Shown: positions 34,395 through 46,374, counted from the stretch's first letter. The stretch is 64,000 nt of DNA from Inia geoffrensis (GCA_036417435.1 CM070917.1:60362436-60426435); one strand, 5' to 3'. Program-made: numbers and translations. The notes: generated by a model from the letters alone, not told the origin.

Positions 34395-34454
34395 ACCCCT
34401 GGGAGGGTGCAGGCTCCCCTGGGAGGGTGCAGGCACCCCTGGGAGGGTGCAGGC
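34395..34454. repeat. 20-bp minisatellite, three units
   Basis: Three tandem copies of (a/t)cccctgggagggtgcaggc, beginning at 34395, 34415 and 34435. Differences are confined to the first base. Confidence 0.95.
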
Positions 34455-34504
34455 ACAGGCTGGCCTGAGGCCTGGAGCACTGGCTCTCAGAGCCCTGGGC
34501 TCAG

Positions 34505-34612
34505 GAGTTATTCCCATTTAACAGATGGGGAAACTGAGGCCCAGGGATGTTAAAGGAAGGCTCCTCGGCTAGGCATTCAACTCCCCGGGCTCCTGATGGA
34601 TTTAACCACTCA
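34505..34612 (-). repeat. MIR relic
   Basis: tcccatttaacagatgggga aactgaggcccagggatg is the reversed MIR core. Confidence 0.7.
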
Positions 34613-34713
34613 AGCAGCCAAGGTCTTCCCCTCCAACCCACTACAGAGGGCCAGCCGATCAGTCTCAAGGCCTGAACATCAAAACAATTTCTAGAGCAGA
34701 AGGCATGACTCAC

Positions 34714-34795
34714 CTTAGCAGCACCTCCTATGTTAAGAAGCTCTTCCAGGGCAACGTAAACTGCCAGAGAAGCGGCCAAGTTCTGGAAATCAGGC
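34714..34795 (-). CDS. Candidate coding exon, 82 bp, minus strand
   Basis: On the minus strand the segment follows a pyrimidine-rich acceptor (tttccttttctccag) and ends AAG before a near-consensus donor (gtgagtcatg). Only one frame is open: it starts one base in, ends on a codon boundary and spells 27 residues with a hydrophobic, helix-like middle (AASLAVYVALEELLN). No repeat family matches. The next upstream candidate (34911-34970) ends in a different phase, so the two cannot simply be joined. I do not recognise the protein. It may be a real exon or a pseudo-exon. Confidence 0.32.
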
Positions 34796-34910
34796 CTGGA
34801 GAAAAGGAAACTTCCAATTACACGTGAGACCACAGGAGGTTCTCCAAAGCCCCAAACCCAGCAGGACCCAGGACACTTCCTGGATGTCTGGGTGGGACTT
34901 GTGAGCCCAC

Positions 34911-34970
34911 CTGATTGAGGGGTGAATTGAACACCGCCTGGGCTGCTAATTGCTCGTTAGCCAGATCAGG
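34911..34970 (-). CDS. Candidate coding exon, 60 bp, minus strand
   Basis: Minus-strand acceptor-like gcgctgtgcttacag, an open segment of exactly 20 codons (ANEQLAAQAVFNSP in the middle) and donor cag/gtgggc. The donor is weaker than consensus, and the phase does not fit the neighbouring 34714-34795 candidate. Low confidence. Confidence 0.2.
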
Positions 34971-35519
34971 CTGTAAGCACAGCGCTGGCCCAAGAGGGCT
35001 GCTCAGATGCCTCAACCGGGGCTAGTGGAGAGTAACTCAAAAGCTTTCTGGACCTCGAGTTGCTCTTACAAAACAACATTTTTAGGAATGAAGCAATTAA
35101 TCCAAACACACATGGGTTCAATTTCCTTGAAACAGAAATGGCTTCAAAAGCAAGGGAGAAAAATGCCTAGGGAGGAATCGCCTCTGAGTTTTGTGATCCC
35201 CAAGCCTGTGGGAAGGAAAGCAGAGCTATTTCACTGCTCCCCATGGTGCCAGAGCCCTCCCCCACCCCACCCCCCCCAGGCCTTGGCAGAGCAGGAGGGC
35301 TCTGGCGTAATCGCGTGCTAATCCACTGCCTTGCACCTGGGGTTGAGAAGGAAAGAGCTCATTTCCAGGGGGACGGGCTGGGGACACAGGCCCCGGCTTT
35401 CACGTGGACTATCTTTGGGCAAAAAGGGACACAAACAAAGAAATGAAACAGACAAGTCCACTGGATCCTGGGGCTCTTTCTCTGCAGAAAGCTTTCTTCC
35501 TTCTTGTTTTCCCTGAGGC

Positions 35520-35720
35520 GAAGGAAGGGATTTCAAAGCAAATGTCCATTTCCCCCTTGCAAAGTTTGATGACTTGGCCTCAACGATTCACTCAGGAGAC
35601 AAGTGTTTTAATAGAATTATGCTGAGACCTTTAATTGACCTCCCCAAACAAAGGAAATTAAACACAAGACAATGTTTCTATAAAAATTCTAAGGTCCAGT
35701 GGGAAACAAGCCATCAGCTC
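35520..35720. promoter_or_regulatory. Possible conserved noncoding block
   Basis: Non-repetitive AT-rich text (cttgcaaagtttgatgactt, gttttaatagaattatgctg, cctttaattgacctccccaa) in GC-rich DNA without repeats or a sensible frame. Inferred enhancer-like. Confidence 0.35.
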
Positions 35721-36335
35721 CAAGTGCAGAAGGAAAGGAGGAGTTCAAGGCTGTCCCCCACAGTGTCCCACGTTCTGGCGAGAGGGAGGGGCGCAGGCTG
35801 CGGTGCCCTCCAGGCTCAGCCGCTCAGGGGCCTGTTCTCAGGCGCACTGCGTCACTCAGTTCCCATCTGGAATGTTGGGGAAGAGAAGGTGAAATAATAT
35901 TGAGTTTAGAAAGCTAAATGTACATGACAGCGTTATTTTTTTTTTAATGATTAAACACCGTGCAAATGTTCATTATTGTTACCTGCCGAGGGTGTGTCAC
36001 CCACGTGCTCCGACGCCTCCGGTGATGACAGCCATGACTGATTTATTTTTCATCTGTTCCTTCCTCATTCCACTCCAACTTCTTTCCCCTCCGCTGGAGA
36101 AAATAAGCTCAGAGGGTTTCCAGGACATGATCCAGCTTCACAGCTGCGGAGGACGGGACCCAGGGCCTGAGGCAGGTGTGAGTGCAAGGCTGCAGCCCTG
36201 CTTTCCACTAAAAATGAACCCACCAGGAGCACTTCCCACGTTGTATATCTGCCACTCGTTCTCTCCCCACACATCCCAGACTCCCCCCATCCAACTGCGT
36301 CCTCAACATTTTCACTTGGATGCCTGAGGGCTGTT
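35721..36335. other. Unique sequence
   Basis: No repeat recognised; a 126-codon frame (35947-36327 +) has no supporting motif. Confidence 0.45.
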
Positions 36336-37037
36336 GTATTTTATTTATTTACTTATTTAAACATCTTTATTCGAGTATAATTGCTTTACAATAGTGTGTT
36401 AGTTTCTGCTTTATAACAAAGTGAATCAGTTATACATATACATGTTCCCATATCTCTTCCCTCTTGCATCTCCCTCCCTCCCACCCTAGCTATCCCACCC
36501 CTCTAGGTGGTCACAAAGCACCGAGCTGATCTCCCTGTGCTATGCGGCCGCTTCCCACTAGCTATCTACCTTACGTTTGGTAGTGTATATGTGTCCATGC
36601 CTCTCTCTCACTTTGTCACAGCTCACCCTTCGTACTCCCCATATCCTCAAGTCCATTCTCTGATAGGTCTGTGTCTTTATTCCTATCTTGCCCCTAGGTT
36701 CTTCATGACATTTTTTTTTTCTTAAATTCCATATATATGTATTAGCGTACGGTATTTGTCTTTGTCTTTCTGACTTACTTCACTCCGTATGACAGACTCT
36801 AGGTCCATCCACCTCACTACAAATAACTCAATTTCATTTCTTTTTATGGCTGTGTAATATTCCATTTATATTCCATTTATATATGTGCCACATCTTCTTT
36901 ATCCATTCATCTGTCGATGGACACTTAGGTTGCTTCCATCTCCTGGCTATTGTAAATAGAGCTGCAATAAACATTTTGGTACATGACTCTTTTTGAATTA
37001 TGGTTTTCTCAGGGTATATGCCCAGGAGTGGGACCGT
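36336..37037 (-). mobile_element. Young-lineage L1 3' end, 5'-truncated
   Basis: Reads as reversed cetartiodactyl L1: aacatctttattcgagtata, agtttctgctttataacaaa, ctctaggtggtcacaaagca, tctaggtccatccacctcac and ggtatatgcccaggagtggg. About 700 bp, well preserved compared with the other L1 copies here. Confidence 0.9.
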
Positions 37038-37842
37038 TTTAGACTTAACACATGCACACTCCTACCCAGCCCGCTCCACCCAGGTCTTCCCATCTGGATT
37101 AACAGCCGTTCCTTCTTGCTCCGGCCAGAAGGCTTGGCCTTCTCCTTGACTGCTCTGTGTAGCTCACACCCCACAGCCTATCTGCTGGCTCCCTCTCCCC
37201 TCCCACACCCAACCCCCAGAATCCAGCCCTTCCCACCCTGGTGTAGCCTCCACCACCTCCACCCTGGACGCTCTTAGAGGCCTCCTGTGGGTCTCTTTGC
37301 CACTCTGTAGGCTCTTCTCCGACCTCGCAGCCAGTTACATCAGACCACATCATTCACCCTCCAATAGGGACCCAAGGCCTCACCCAGACCTGCCCATTCA
37401 CCAAGCCCTTACCCCCTCCTCCATCTCCCCGGGCCAGGCAATTTCCTGCCTCTGAGCCTTTGTGCTTGCTGTTCCCACTACCTTGAACTTCTTCTCCAAA
37501 ACATCCCGCAGCAACTCCCCCATCTCTATCCTGTGTCGGTTCAGACCTCCTTGGTAGGCTCCCCTCGATGCCCACCTCAACACTGCATTCCTTCCCCCAT
37601 CCCCGGCCCCCTCTGCTCTCTCTCTTCTTGACTTGTCTGCACAGAGACTCTCACCTTCTGAGATGTACTGTATTTATGGAGTTTCTCCCCAGCTCCGTGG
37701 GAGCAGGGGTTTTTTTGATCCTTATTCACTGTGGTACCTCATTTGCGTCTAGAACAGTCACTGGTTAGCATGGGTGTCTGCTGAGTAAAGGTTAAGTGGA
37801 TGAATGAGTGAATGAATGAGTGAATTAACAAATGAAGACAAC
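37038..37842 (+). repeat. L2 LINE, long 3' copy
   Basis: agtgggaccgttttagac is followed by a C-rich L2 body with landmarks tcagaccacatcattcaccc, cctctgagcctttgtgcttg, agactctcaccttctgagat and a tail of gaatgagtgaatgaatgag units. Among the longest L2 stretches in the window. Frames in it are not genes. Confidence 0.7.
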
Positions 37843-38487
37843 ACTGGCAAAGACCTCCCACTCTGCTAGCTAGGAGAAATGCTCAGCTGGGTTTCTTCGG
37901 CCTGTGGGGTCCTACGTCTGCCCCTTGTGAGGGTGCTGCAAGGGCACAGACCTCACCTGGTGCAAGCTCCCATCTGACGCAACCATCTCCTCCCCCGCTC
38001 AGCGGTCCATGCCTGTTCACACCCCACCGAGTGACCTGGAGCGATGGGCCCAACCCCCTGGGCAGTGGCTGTCCACCCCTACCCACATCGCTGGGAGTCC
38101 CTTCCCCATTTCCGTGTACCTGGCCCCTTCCTGGGAGGGTTGTCTTCCAGCTATCGGGGGCTGAATTGCAGGAGGACTGGGAACTTGCCTCCCTCAGCCC
38201 CTGATTGACAGGGTGAGCTAGACATCCTCAGCTCCCGAGCCCCTGATTGGGACCACTTTTGGCTGTGACCATCACCTCCAAATTGTGGGCCTGGCCTGAT
38301 CCCATGCCCTCATGTGGCCCCATTCCCCTTGGTCTCACTTCGCACCCCACGGCTCTGTTTCCGGGAACACCTCCTAACAAATCCTTTGTGTGTGGATTCT
38401 CATCTCAGGACCTGCTCCTGGGATCTCAGCCGAGGACACAACTTCCAGGGTCATGAGAATTCAAGTTAGACTGAGGGCATGTACACA
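37843..38487. other. Unique GC-rich sequence
   Basis: A strong donor-like site on the minus strand at about 37955 (ccag/gtgagg) has no well-supported acceptor. Otherwise nothing recognised. Confidence 0.4.
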
Positions 38488-38625
38488 CCAGGCATTATGC
38501 TGTGTGCCTTCACCTACAGAGTCCTCACAGTGTTCCAAGGAAGGGACACCATGACACCCATTTAAAAGATGAGAAAACCGAGGCCCACGGTCCCATGGTA
38601 AAGGGCAGCACCAAACACTCAAGTG
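38488..38625 (-). repeat. MIR relic
   Basis: gacacccatttaaaagatga gaaaaccgaggcccacgg is the reversed MIR core. Confidence 0.7.
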
Positions 38626-38776
38626 CTTTCCCAACGTGAATGTCCATGACTTTTACCACTCTGTACGATGCTCCCTACAAAAGGTAGCAGTTATGAAATG
38701 CAACTCTACTTACCAGAAGGCATTGGTTCAGATTATGAACACAGGTGTGCACATTCCTTTCCAATCGACACATTTT

Positions 38777-38899
38777 TTTTTTTTTTTTTTTGGCTGCGTC
38801 ACACGGCAGGTGGGATCTTAGTTCCTGACCAGGGATTGAACCCATACCCCCTGCAGTGGAAGCTCGGAGTCTTAAGCAATGGACCACCAGCGAAGTCCC
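38777..38899 (-). mobile_element. CHR-family SINE, short type
   Basis: T run, reversed short CHR body, B-box (gaccagggattgaaccc) and reversed head. Target-site duplication ccaatc(g/a)acacattttt at 38761 and 38902. Confidence 0.92.
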
Positions 38900-39104
38900 A
38901 TCCAATCAACACATTTTTAAAAACTTGGATGTATTTCCCCTTTTCACAATGAAATGGACTCTGAGTTGTGTCCCATCCCATCCCTGAAGAATTTACTACA
39001 TGAGAAGAAGAAAAAAAAATATCATTGCGTCGTATTTTTAACTGATTGCTTGCGTGTGCCTGTTTGGTGAGATTTATTCTCTCATTAATCACTGCCCTCC
39101 CCTC

Positions 39105-39350
39105 ATTCATGTTAAATATAAAATTGATTAGGAAAGATCCCCATCATGGTTAAAAAAAATAATTAGCTGCTACATCATGTTGCCCACAGTGCGACAGAAA
39201 GGAGTGATTAAATTAGGAATATTAAAACCCCATTAATCTGCGCTCAGCTTAAGCCCTGCTTGCTCATCTCGTGGCGGTGCTTATTATTTCTGACACTGAA
39301 AGATATTTGAATTACCAGCTGCAACAAGGTCACTCACTGAAAGATGTCAG
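39105..39350. promoter_or_regulatory. Strong candidate conserved noncoding element
   Basis: About 245 bp, repeat-free, with ttaaatataaaattgattag, aataattagctgctacatca, ggagtgattaaattaggaat and accccattaatctgcgctca. The density of homeodomain/TAAT and paired-like words, and AT-rich content against GC-rich flanks, is what ultraconserved developmental enhancers look like. No open frame fits. No nearby gene identifies the target. Confidence 0.5.
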
Positions 39351-39458
39351 GTCAGCCATTAGTCAAAGGCGGGAGAGGCGACCAGAAGTGAGGGCTGCCC
39401 GCATGTCAAGGAGGCCCGCCCTCACGGGTGTCACTCTGAAAAGTGGGTGACACCTCAC

Positions 39459-39534
39459 CTCCAGGCTGGCCAGGGGTACAGGCGCCCCCAGAGCCTTGAC
39501 GCACTCCTGCTCTCTGTCAGCCTCCATGGGACAC
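39459..39534 (-). other. Weak candidate exon, minus strand
   Basis: An open segment (MEADREQECVKALG at its start) ends ctggag before gtgagg, a good donor. The acceptor is poor. Listed only for completeness. Confidence 0.15.
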
Positions 39535-39664
39535 CTGTGACTCTAGGGACCTGCTGGGCATCCTCTAGGCTGGCATCCTCTGCCCCTGCTTCACCAGGAC
39601 CTCTGCCTCTTGTCTGTAGGTGCTTGGGAGCCCCACTCCCATGACAGCCATTTACTAAGCTGGC

Positions 39665-39835
39665 AAATGTCGCCTACTGGATGCTTGTACATGCCCAGCC
39701 TGTGCTGGACAGTTTCCACCTTTTATCTCATTTAGTCCATCCACAGCCCTGCACTGTGGCCACCTCTGTCGCCACTAATCAGGTGAGGGGCTAAGGTCAC
39801 ACAGCTGGCAAATGGCAGAACTGGCATTCAGCCCC
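39665..39835 (-). repeat. MIR relic
   Basis: ttttatctcatttagtccat, then gtcacacagctggcaaatgg cagaactggcattcag: the reversed MIR core. Confidence 0.7.
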
Positions 39836-42800
39836 CAAAGGGGACACATTTAGCTGCTTTCTAGATAATTCTTCAACCTAACAGGGACTGGAGTCCACCG
39901 GGCTCCTTTTGAGAGGATGCTACAGTGCAAAGGTGAATGATTGCGGTCTGGCGTACCGTCCTTGTTTTGCAGGATTCAACCATTAAATCAACAGCAGTCA
40001 CACATGGCCTACCACTGCCAAGCAGCAAGCTGGGTGAGAGGCTGGCTGAGGCCCTGCAGAGCCGTCGCCTGGGGAACTGGGGACAGGTCACCAACAAGGG
40101 AGGAGACCTTCGTCAGAGTAAAAATTTGGCTTGTCTCAGCCTCTAGCTGTCTGCGTCTGAATTTATTTCTTCTTCCCCTTTAATATCACCTGCTGTTCTG
40201 CTACACAACCCATGTGACCCCCAAACCATTCATTCCTGTGGTCCCAGAGGGAGAGATAGGGAAGATCACCATCCTGTCGGCAGCCTGCGTTGCTGTCTGC
40301 TAGGCCCGCTCTGCACTCCAGCTGCTCCCGTGGGACTGGACCAGACCAAGAAGGGGTCTCCCCGTGGAAGTGGCTGCATCAAAAGGGCAAAGGTGAGCGT
40401 GGCTGGGGGAGGGACGCCAGGGTCATCACTGGGTTTGGGGGTGGGCATTGAGGTCCAGGTCGAGGATGAACAGGGAGTGGGAATCACTGGGGAGATACTT
40501 CCTGAGTGGACGGGTGAATGAATGAGTGGATGAATGAATGAACGAATGAATGAAGCCAAGGAACAAGGGCTGGGAGATCAGGACTAGTTCAAGGCAGAGA
40601 GTGAGAGAGGTTCAGGGCCAGAGGCTCAGAGTCAGGATGGTAGGCGGGGTTCGCCAGCCTTTCCCACGAAGTCATGGCCCCAGGGCTCCAAGGTGCAGGC
40701 CCCCGTCTTTGTCTGACCTTCCAGGCCCCAAGTCCTTGTCTGACCTTTGCACTCTTCTCGGATGCAAAACTGTGCTGTCCTGACCCTCTGCTCAGGCCGG
40801 GAGGGTCTCCTCTTCTCATGCTCAGGAGCACAATCTCACTTCCCTCGAAGTCTTCCTCTCCAGGGCCAGCCAGCGCCTGCTCACAAGACAGCAGACTTCC
40901 TTCTCCTTTGAGAGGTACAGCCCTGCCCTGACCACCCCTGACCTTCCGTCTGCAGGGCCTAGAGGACCCCACTCCTGGTCCCGGCTCCCGGCTGGCTGGT
41001 GCCTGGAGCAAGTCTATTGAATTGAATCCAAGTAGGACTGGAGACCCCCTGGGGTGCATCCCTGTTTCACTGTGGAGGAAAGGAACCCCGGTGAGTCATT
41101 GTTTCCGCCCAAATCCCACAGCTGGCTGGTAACCAGCTGCTTAAAAGAAATTCACGCAGTTTACTTAAGAGCAGAATTCTGACTTGGTAGAAAGGGTTTT
41201 CTCATAAGGGATGTCTGGAACGGCCCACAGTTGGTTCCTGTTACACAGTGTTCTCTGTCTCATTGTGATGCTTACCAGATGTATCTTCAAGGGACAGGCA
41301 CAGGGGAAGACGCATGTGGACTTGGGGACCAAGGCTTGTCCCATATAACCACGGTCACGTGCTGGCCACAGCGCCAAAGACAGTCCAGGACTCGTGAGCC
41401 AACAGCAGCCCTGGCCTCCAATTTTCCCTCCTAAAAGGTGGGGAAAGAGCTTCCCTTGCCCCCCTTGTTGTCTGCCTGTGACAGATGTGGGGTTGTCCCT
41501 ACCCCGGCTGTGGCCCAGGAGCGCTCAGCCGGATTGCTGGAAAAACAAAGACGCAAGCCTGTAAAAACAGCCCATACTCCTAGTTAATTCCTGAAGCTGT
41601 CTATTTATAGAGGCGGTCTGCAGCAGCCTGGGGCCCTCCCCATAGGTCTCCTCGGAGCCTCCACGGAATCTACACGTGGAGCATGTGACAGCTGGACAAA
41701 AAGTTTCTTTGGCACGCAGGCTCCGAAACCCAAGGCCAAGGCTGCCTGGCGGAGCGGAGGATCCGATTTTGTTTTATTTGCCGCTGGTCCGCCATGGTTG
41801 AGGGCACAGAGCGCATGTGTGTCGGCACCCGTTCTCCGGGATGAAGTTCAGAGCAGGGCCAGACCTCAGCCCTCTCAGAAAGCTGGCATCGTCCAGACTC
41901 GGGAACAGGCCAGGCCACATTTCAGAAAAGCAAGTTTAGGGCCCTTCCATCTCCAGCACAAGGACCAGAAGGGGAATTTAAAATGATCTGAGGGCACTCG
42001 GTCTGATAGGTTTGTTAGTGGCATAAAAGATCCTGGAGAAAAGGTATGTCATGGGTGACATCTGGGAAAAGGACATTACAAGAATAAGACAAGCCTCGCA
42101 GCGGCTCGGTGTAGGGCCCAGTGGGAGGAGACCAAGCACTGCAGCCCAGCTACGGCTCCACCCCCACCCGCCGCCCACCCCTCCCCGGGAGCACAAGGCC
42201 GGTCTTGTTTTCTGGCCCTGAGACTGCACAGAGCATCACACCGTGGGAAGCATGAGGTGGCCAGAAAGAAAGGGCAAAGAAACGCGGACAGCCTCAGAGC
42301 AGGAACCCGCCCTCCCCGACGGCGGCCCGAGGCCCCTGCATGTAGCCGGAACCGGAAGTAAAAGAAAATCGATGTGTAGCTTTGCTCCTGGCTAATGATA
42401 TTTGATGAGGATGGAGAAGTTGATGCTTCCATGTTCTTGGCAGGGGACGTGACCTGGATGGGCAGGGGCAGACCTGGAAGGTGACGCTTGGGGTTTGAGA
42501 GGGGAAGGGAAGGGTGAGTGCTGTCATTTAGAGTGGTAAAACGGGGACAGAGCTGCGGGAGGACTGGCGGCTTTGAGAGGACCCTTCACACGGGGGGTCC
42601 AAGGGGGCAGCGAGCGGGGCAGGGGAAGAGCTGTGAACATACCTGCCGCTGAGGGAGCCTCACGCCAGCAGGGACTTTGGGACAGGGGAGTCAGTGCCTA
42701 CACAGGGAGATATGTCTGCCGCTCGGGGATCTCGTAGCCCAGCCCGAGGCTGGAAAGCCCAGGGGAAGGGAAGTGACCAGTGCTGGATAGAAAGCCCAGT

Positions 42801-42889
42801 CTGGACTGGAGGAGACCAAGGGACGCTTCACATGGGTCCAGTGCAGCGAGGGAGCTCGGGCCCAGCATATCCAGAGCAAGGGCCTGCAG
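39836..42889. other. Unique GC-rich sequence
   Basis: About 3 kb without recognised repeats apart from a GAAT/ATGA run at 40513-40555. Plus-strand donor-like sites near 40391 and 42042 lie at the ends of short segments with acceptor-like sequence; the first leaves an open frame, the second does not. Three ORFs above 100 codons (40589-41059 −, 42076-42432 − and 45461 −) have no motif support. Confidence 0.4.
40513..40555. repeat. (GAAT)n-type tract
   Basis: Tandem tgaatgaatgagtggatg-like units over about 43 bp, possibly the tail of an old LINE. Confidence 0.85.
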
Positions 42890-43050
42890 CTCCAGGTAGA
42901 GGACCCAGACCCCAGCCCCCACCCTGCCATTTATCAGCTGGGTGACCTCCTTACACTCCGGGTCTCTGTTTCTGTATCTAGAAAATGGGGCCGTTGTGAG
43001 GAGTGAGGGAGCCTGGCACAGAGCAGATGCTCCGCAAAAGCTAATGAGCC
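42890..43050 (+). repeat. MIR
   Basis: tatcagctgggtgacctcct, tctgtttctgtatctagaaa and the tail gcctggcacagagcagatgc match the MIR core and 3' end. Confidence 0.75.
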
Positions 43051-43241
43051 CAACTCATTTACATACCGGTGGGGGGGTGCCACGCACCCTGCCTGAGGCT
43101 TTACATTTGGTTACAGTTAAAATTATATTTGAAAGTTCCAGAAAGATGAAAAACAAGATGCCCAAAGAAAATGGGAGACAGAAATCGACTGGCAATTTGG
43201 ACTCCAAGTTATAAACAACTCTGGGAAGTATGCTCTAGAAG

Positions 43242-43687
43242 GGTGTGGTAGGTCGAAAAATACCCACCTGACCCCAAGATGCGTTCACGTTCTAATCCCC
43301 AGAACTGGTGATGTTACCCTATTTAGAAAAAGGATATCTGCGGATGTGATTAAGGGTCTTGAGATAAGGCAATTACCCTAGACGATCTGGGTGAACCCTG
43401 AAAGCCACTGCAAATGTCCTTATAAGAGCGATGCAGAGGGAGATTTGAAACAGCGACACACAGGAGACTCTGTGACCACAGAGGCAGAGAATGGAGTGAT
43501 GCAGTCACAAGCCAAGGATGCCTGGAAGCTGGAAGGATCCTCCCTCGGCGGCTCTGGAGGGAGCTTGGTCCTGCCTACACCTTGATTTCAGACTCTGGCC
43601 TCCAGAACTATGAAAGAATAAGTCTGTGTTGTTCTAAGCCGCCAAGTTGACAGTAATTTGTTACAGCAGCGAGAGGAAACTTATGCA
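43242..43687 (+). mobile_element. MLT1-type LTR (ERVL-MaLR)
   Basis: gatgttaccctatttagaaa, ctgcggatgtgattaagggt, aaatgtccttataagagcga, ctggcctccagaactatgaa and aagttgacagtaatttgtta in MLT1 order. Solo LTR. Confidence 0.8.
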
Positions 43688-44669
43688 AAGGGGGGAAACA
43701 ATTTCATCTCAAGGAGTCATTCCCCAAATGGGACTAAGCAGGAGTCAGCACCCATCCTGAGAAGGGAGAGAGTGTGGGAGGGGCTTTAGCAGCTATCTCC
43801 TCCCAGGTTCACTCCCGCCCCGCCCACATCTCCCAGAGCGCTCCCCAAACTGCAGTTTTAGTAACGCGATCACCTGCGGAACTAGAGGGGACCACAAAAC
43901 ACACCCAAACATGGGACAGGTCCACCTGGGGCTCCCCTTCATTCTCGGGGTTTGGGGGTTAGAGCTTCTAGCTGTGTTCCCTTTCATGATTCCTGGAAAA
44001 AGCCCCTGACGTGAAAGGCCACGGAAACCTCCTCTGCCCAACCTGTAAACAGGAGAGGCGGGCACCGCCTGCAGAGGTCAGAGTGATCAGGTCTAGAAAT
44101 GTGGAGGCCAGAGGAAGATGGGACGTGACCCGCTCACCCTGAGACAGACAGGGAGGCCAAGACGGGAGCTAACGTTCAGCTAACACTGGCAGATGGTTGC
44201 CCCTGGGAATGTTAACTCCTTTGGGAAAATGCCCTGAGGCAGAAGGGCAGGGCAGGGGGCAGGTGAGACCTGCCTCCACAGCTGCACCTGAACTCACAGG
44301 TGAGCCAAGAGGATTTGGGCCCAGAAAGCATCTGCTATTCCCTCGCCACCTGCCTGTCCCCATGTGGCCCCATAGGTCAGGCAAGTTCTGTGATTGGTGA
44401 AAGTCTCCCCAAAGACCTGTTGGGAAAGAACAGCTAACTTTTGGAAAGGAGGGTGGTCTTAGAGGTGCGAGCGTGAAGGAGCTGCCAGGTTTCATCATGG
44501 GAAAAGAGCCCACCTGGGAATGAAGCTGACACGGAGATCAGAGAGAGACAGACAGCACCGGCTCCTGACCACATTGTTGGAGCACCAGGATCCAGCCGTA
44601 CCTGAAGCCATTGGAGTCAATGATGCTTTTCCTTTTCCTTATTGAGTTTGGTATTTTGGTTCCTTGCAA
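43688..44669. other. Unique sequence with donor/acceptor-like words
   Basis: Several strong splice-like words occur on both strands (for example gtgagc at about 44299, plus strand, 18 bp after a good acceptor). None builds a convincing exon. Confidence 0.35.
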
Positions 44670-44800
44670 CCAAAGGCTCCTGATTAGTAACAAGCCCTTG
44701 CTGTGTGCTAGGAGCTCCATAGGCACCATTTCACTAAATCCCCTTGATAAGAACAGGATGGAGCTGGGGTCAGAACTCAGGCTTGGTCTAATTCAAAAGC
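44670..44800 (-). repeat. MIR-like relic
   Basis: cttgctgtgtgctaggagct, caccatttcactaaatcccc and gctggggtcagaactcaggc follow reversed MIR order, without the central core. Confidence 0.45.
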
Positions 44801-46040
44801 TCATGACCGTTTTTCTCACTCTCCAGATGTGGGCTGAGCTGAGAAAATAGCTAATAAGAGAGCAAGGCTGGTGCTGCCTTGTTCTCAGCCTAAGAGGGAC
44901 ATTCCTGAAATCTTAGCTTTTTCCCACTATCAATAAGTGACTGTAGGTGATTACTGTTTATTCGGCATCTCTTTTATTTTAATGAAACACAATTCTGATT
45001 AAAAAGCCAAGATCAAGTACAATCTCCTTGAGGTGTTACTATCCCTTGCTGGTGGCTACCCTGACATCTGGGTCTCTAACAGGCACCGCTGCATACTTGG
45101 GGATAAGGTCCCAGATCCCAACAGAGTTGGCCTCTGGGGACCAGGCAAGTGGCATCAACCTTGCGCAGGAACGGTCCACACCAAGCTGTCTGAGACCCAC
45201 GCACTTGAATAAGGGAATCCTGCCTTGCTTGGTGGGAAGTGTGGGTGCACCCTGCGGGGGGAGAAAGGAGGGAAGTTAGCCCCCAGCAGATACAGTCCAA
45301 GAGGGAAAGCAATGTCAAGGATACAGCCCTTTAAACCATCCTGGGGTGAATCCTCCCACGACCATCCGGACCAGCAAAGGTGTCTGCAGCAAGAGGCCAC
45401 CGGAAGCACAAAGAATGTGAGCTCAGCTCCCAGCCGGGCTCCAGCCCCTGCTCTGACTTGTCATCCACCTCGTCGGTGCCCAGCTCTCCTAAAAGGAGAA
45501 GCACATCTTTGGTAACATCTGCCCTCAGCGTGACTCTCTCCTGCAACCAAAATCTGCCTCAGCCCAGCTTGTCCCTGGATGGCACCATCTCTGCAGCTCC
45601 CTCCGGTCCTAAAGCCCCTGATGACAAGACTCGCTTGCCTGCCTTGACAACGCCGGGGCCACAGCTGTGCAGAGAGGCCTCCTGACAGCCATGGCGACAG
45701 GTTGGAACTGGAACTCCGACTCCAGGCACCAAACTCGCCTGTGCCCAAGGCCCTGGGGGACGGCGGCCAGATCATCTGTTTACTCCGTCACCAGGAGCGG
45801 ATCCCAGAGGCGCTCAGTTAACACCTGTTGACTGGAGCAGCTCCTAGAGGCTGCTTCAACTTGGGGATCCGAACTGTAGCGCCCACCCTGTGGGATAGAG
45901 CAGCCTCCCTCCAACTCAAGGATACGGGAAGAGACAGCTCCTGATGATGCATCCTGACAGAGCAGTGGTCCCATCACCGAGGGGGTCATTCTTTGCTGGG
46001 GAATGAGAGCCGCATGGTATTGCCCAGGACCGAGACTCAC
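44801..46040. other. Unique sequence
   Basis: About 1.2 kb, GC-rich, no repeat recognised. The block 44920-45010 (taggtgattactgtttattc) is AT-rich and could be a conserved element. Confidence 0.4.
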
Positions 46041-46139
46041 CTGGCCTAGGATACAGCAGAGCAGAGGGCGTGGCGGAGCCTTGGGAAAGGTAGAACATAC
46101 TCTGCGACTCTGGGAAGGTTTGCTCCCAGCAGGTGGAGT
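46041..46139 (-). CDS. Candidate coding exon, 99 bp, minus strand
   Basis: Minus-strand acceptor ctgtgcttccctctcag, an open frame with two bases then 32 codons and one leftover base, then donor cag/gtgagtctcg. Length is a multiple of three with matching entry and exit phase (1 and 1), the property of a cassette-type exon. Includes CWEQTFPESQSMFYLSQG. The 46375-46433 candidate upstream ends one base over, so the two could join in phase. Not recognised as any family. Confidence 0.33.
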
Positions 46140-46374
46140 CTGAGAGGGAAGCACAGCCCACTCTGCTCCAAAGCAAGAATTATCCCAGCACACAACCCTG
46201 CCAGGAAGCCTCCATCCGGGGCCTCCCGAAGACTGGCTCATTCCAGGGCCACCCACCACTCCTGTTTCTCGTCCAGAGGAGACCACTGGCCCTGCTCTCC
46301 TGGGCAGCCTACATCTAGGCTCAATTCATAAAAACTATGCAGCATTTATTTCATGGTTTCCACCAACTGCTCAC

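Noticed and set aside
41956..42043. Plus-strand segment with acceptor and gtatgt donor
   Set aside because: Contains stops in all three frames; at best a noncoding exon, no evidence.
44263..44303. Plus-strand 18-bp segment between a strong acceptor-like and a strong donor-like site
   Set aside because: Too short and unsupported; such micro-segments are common by chance.
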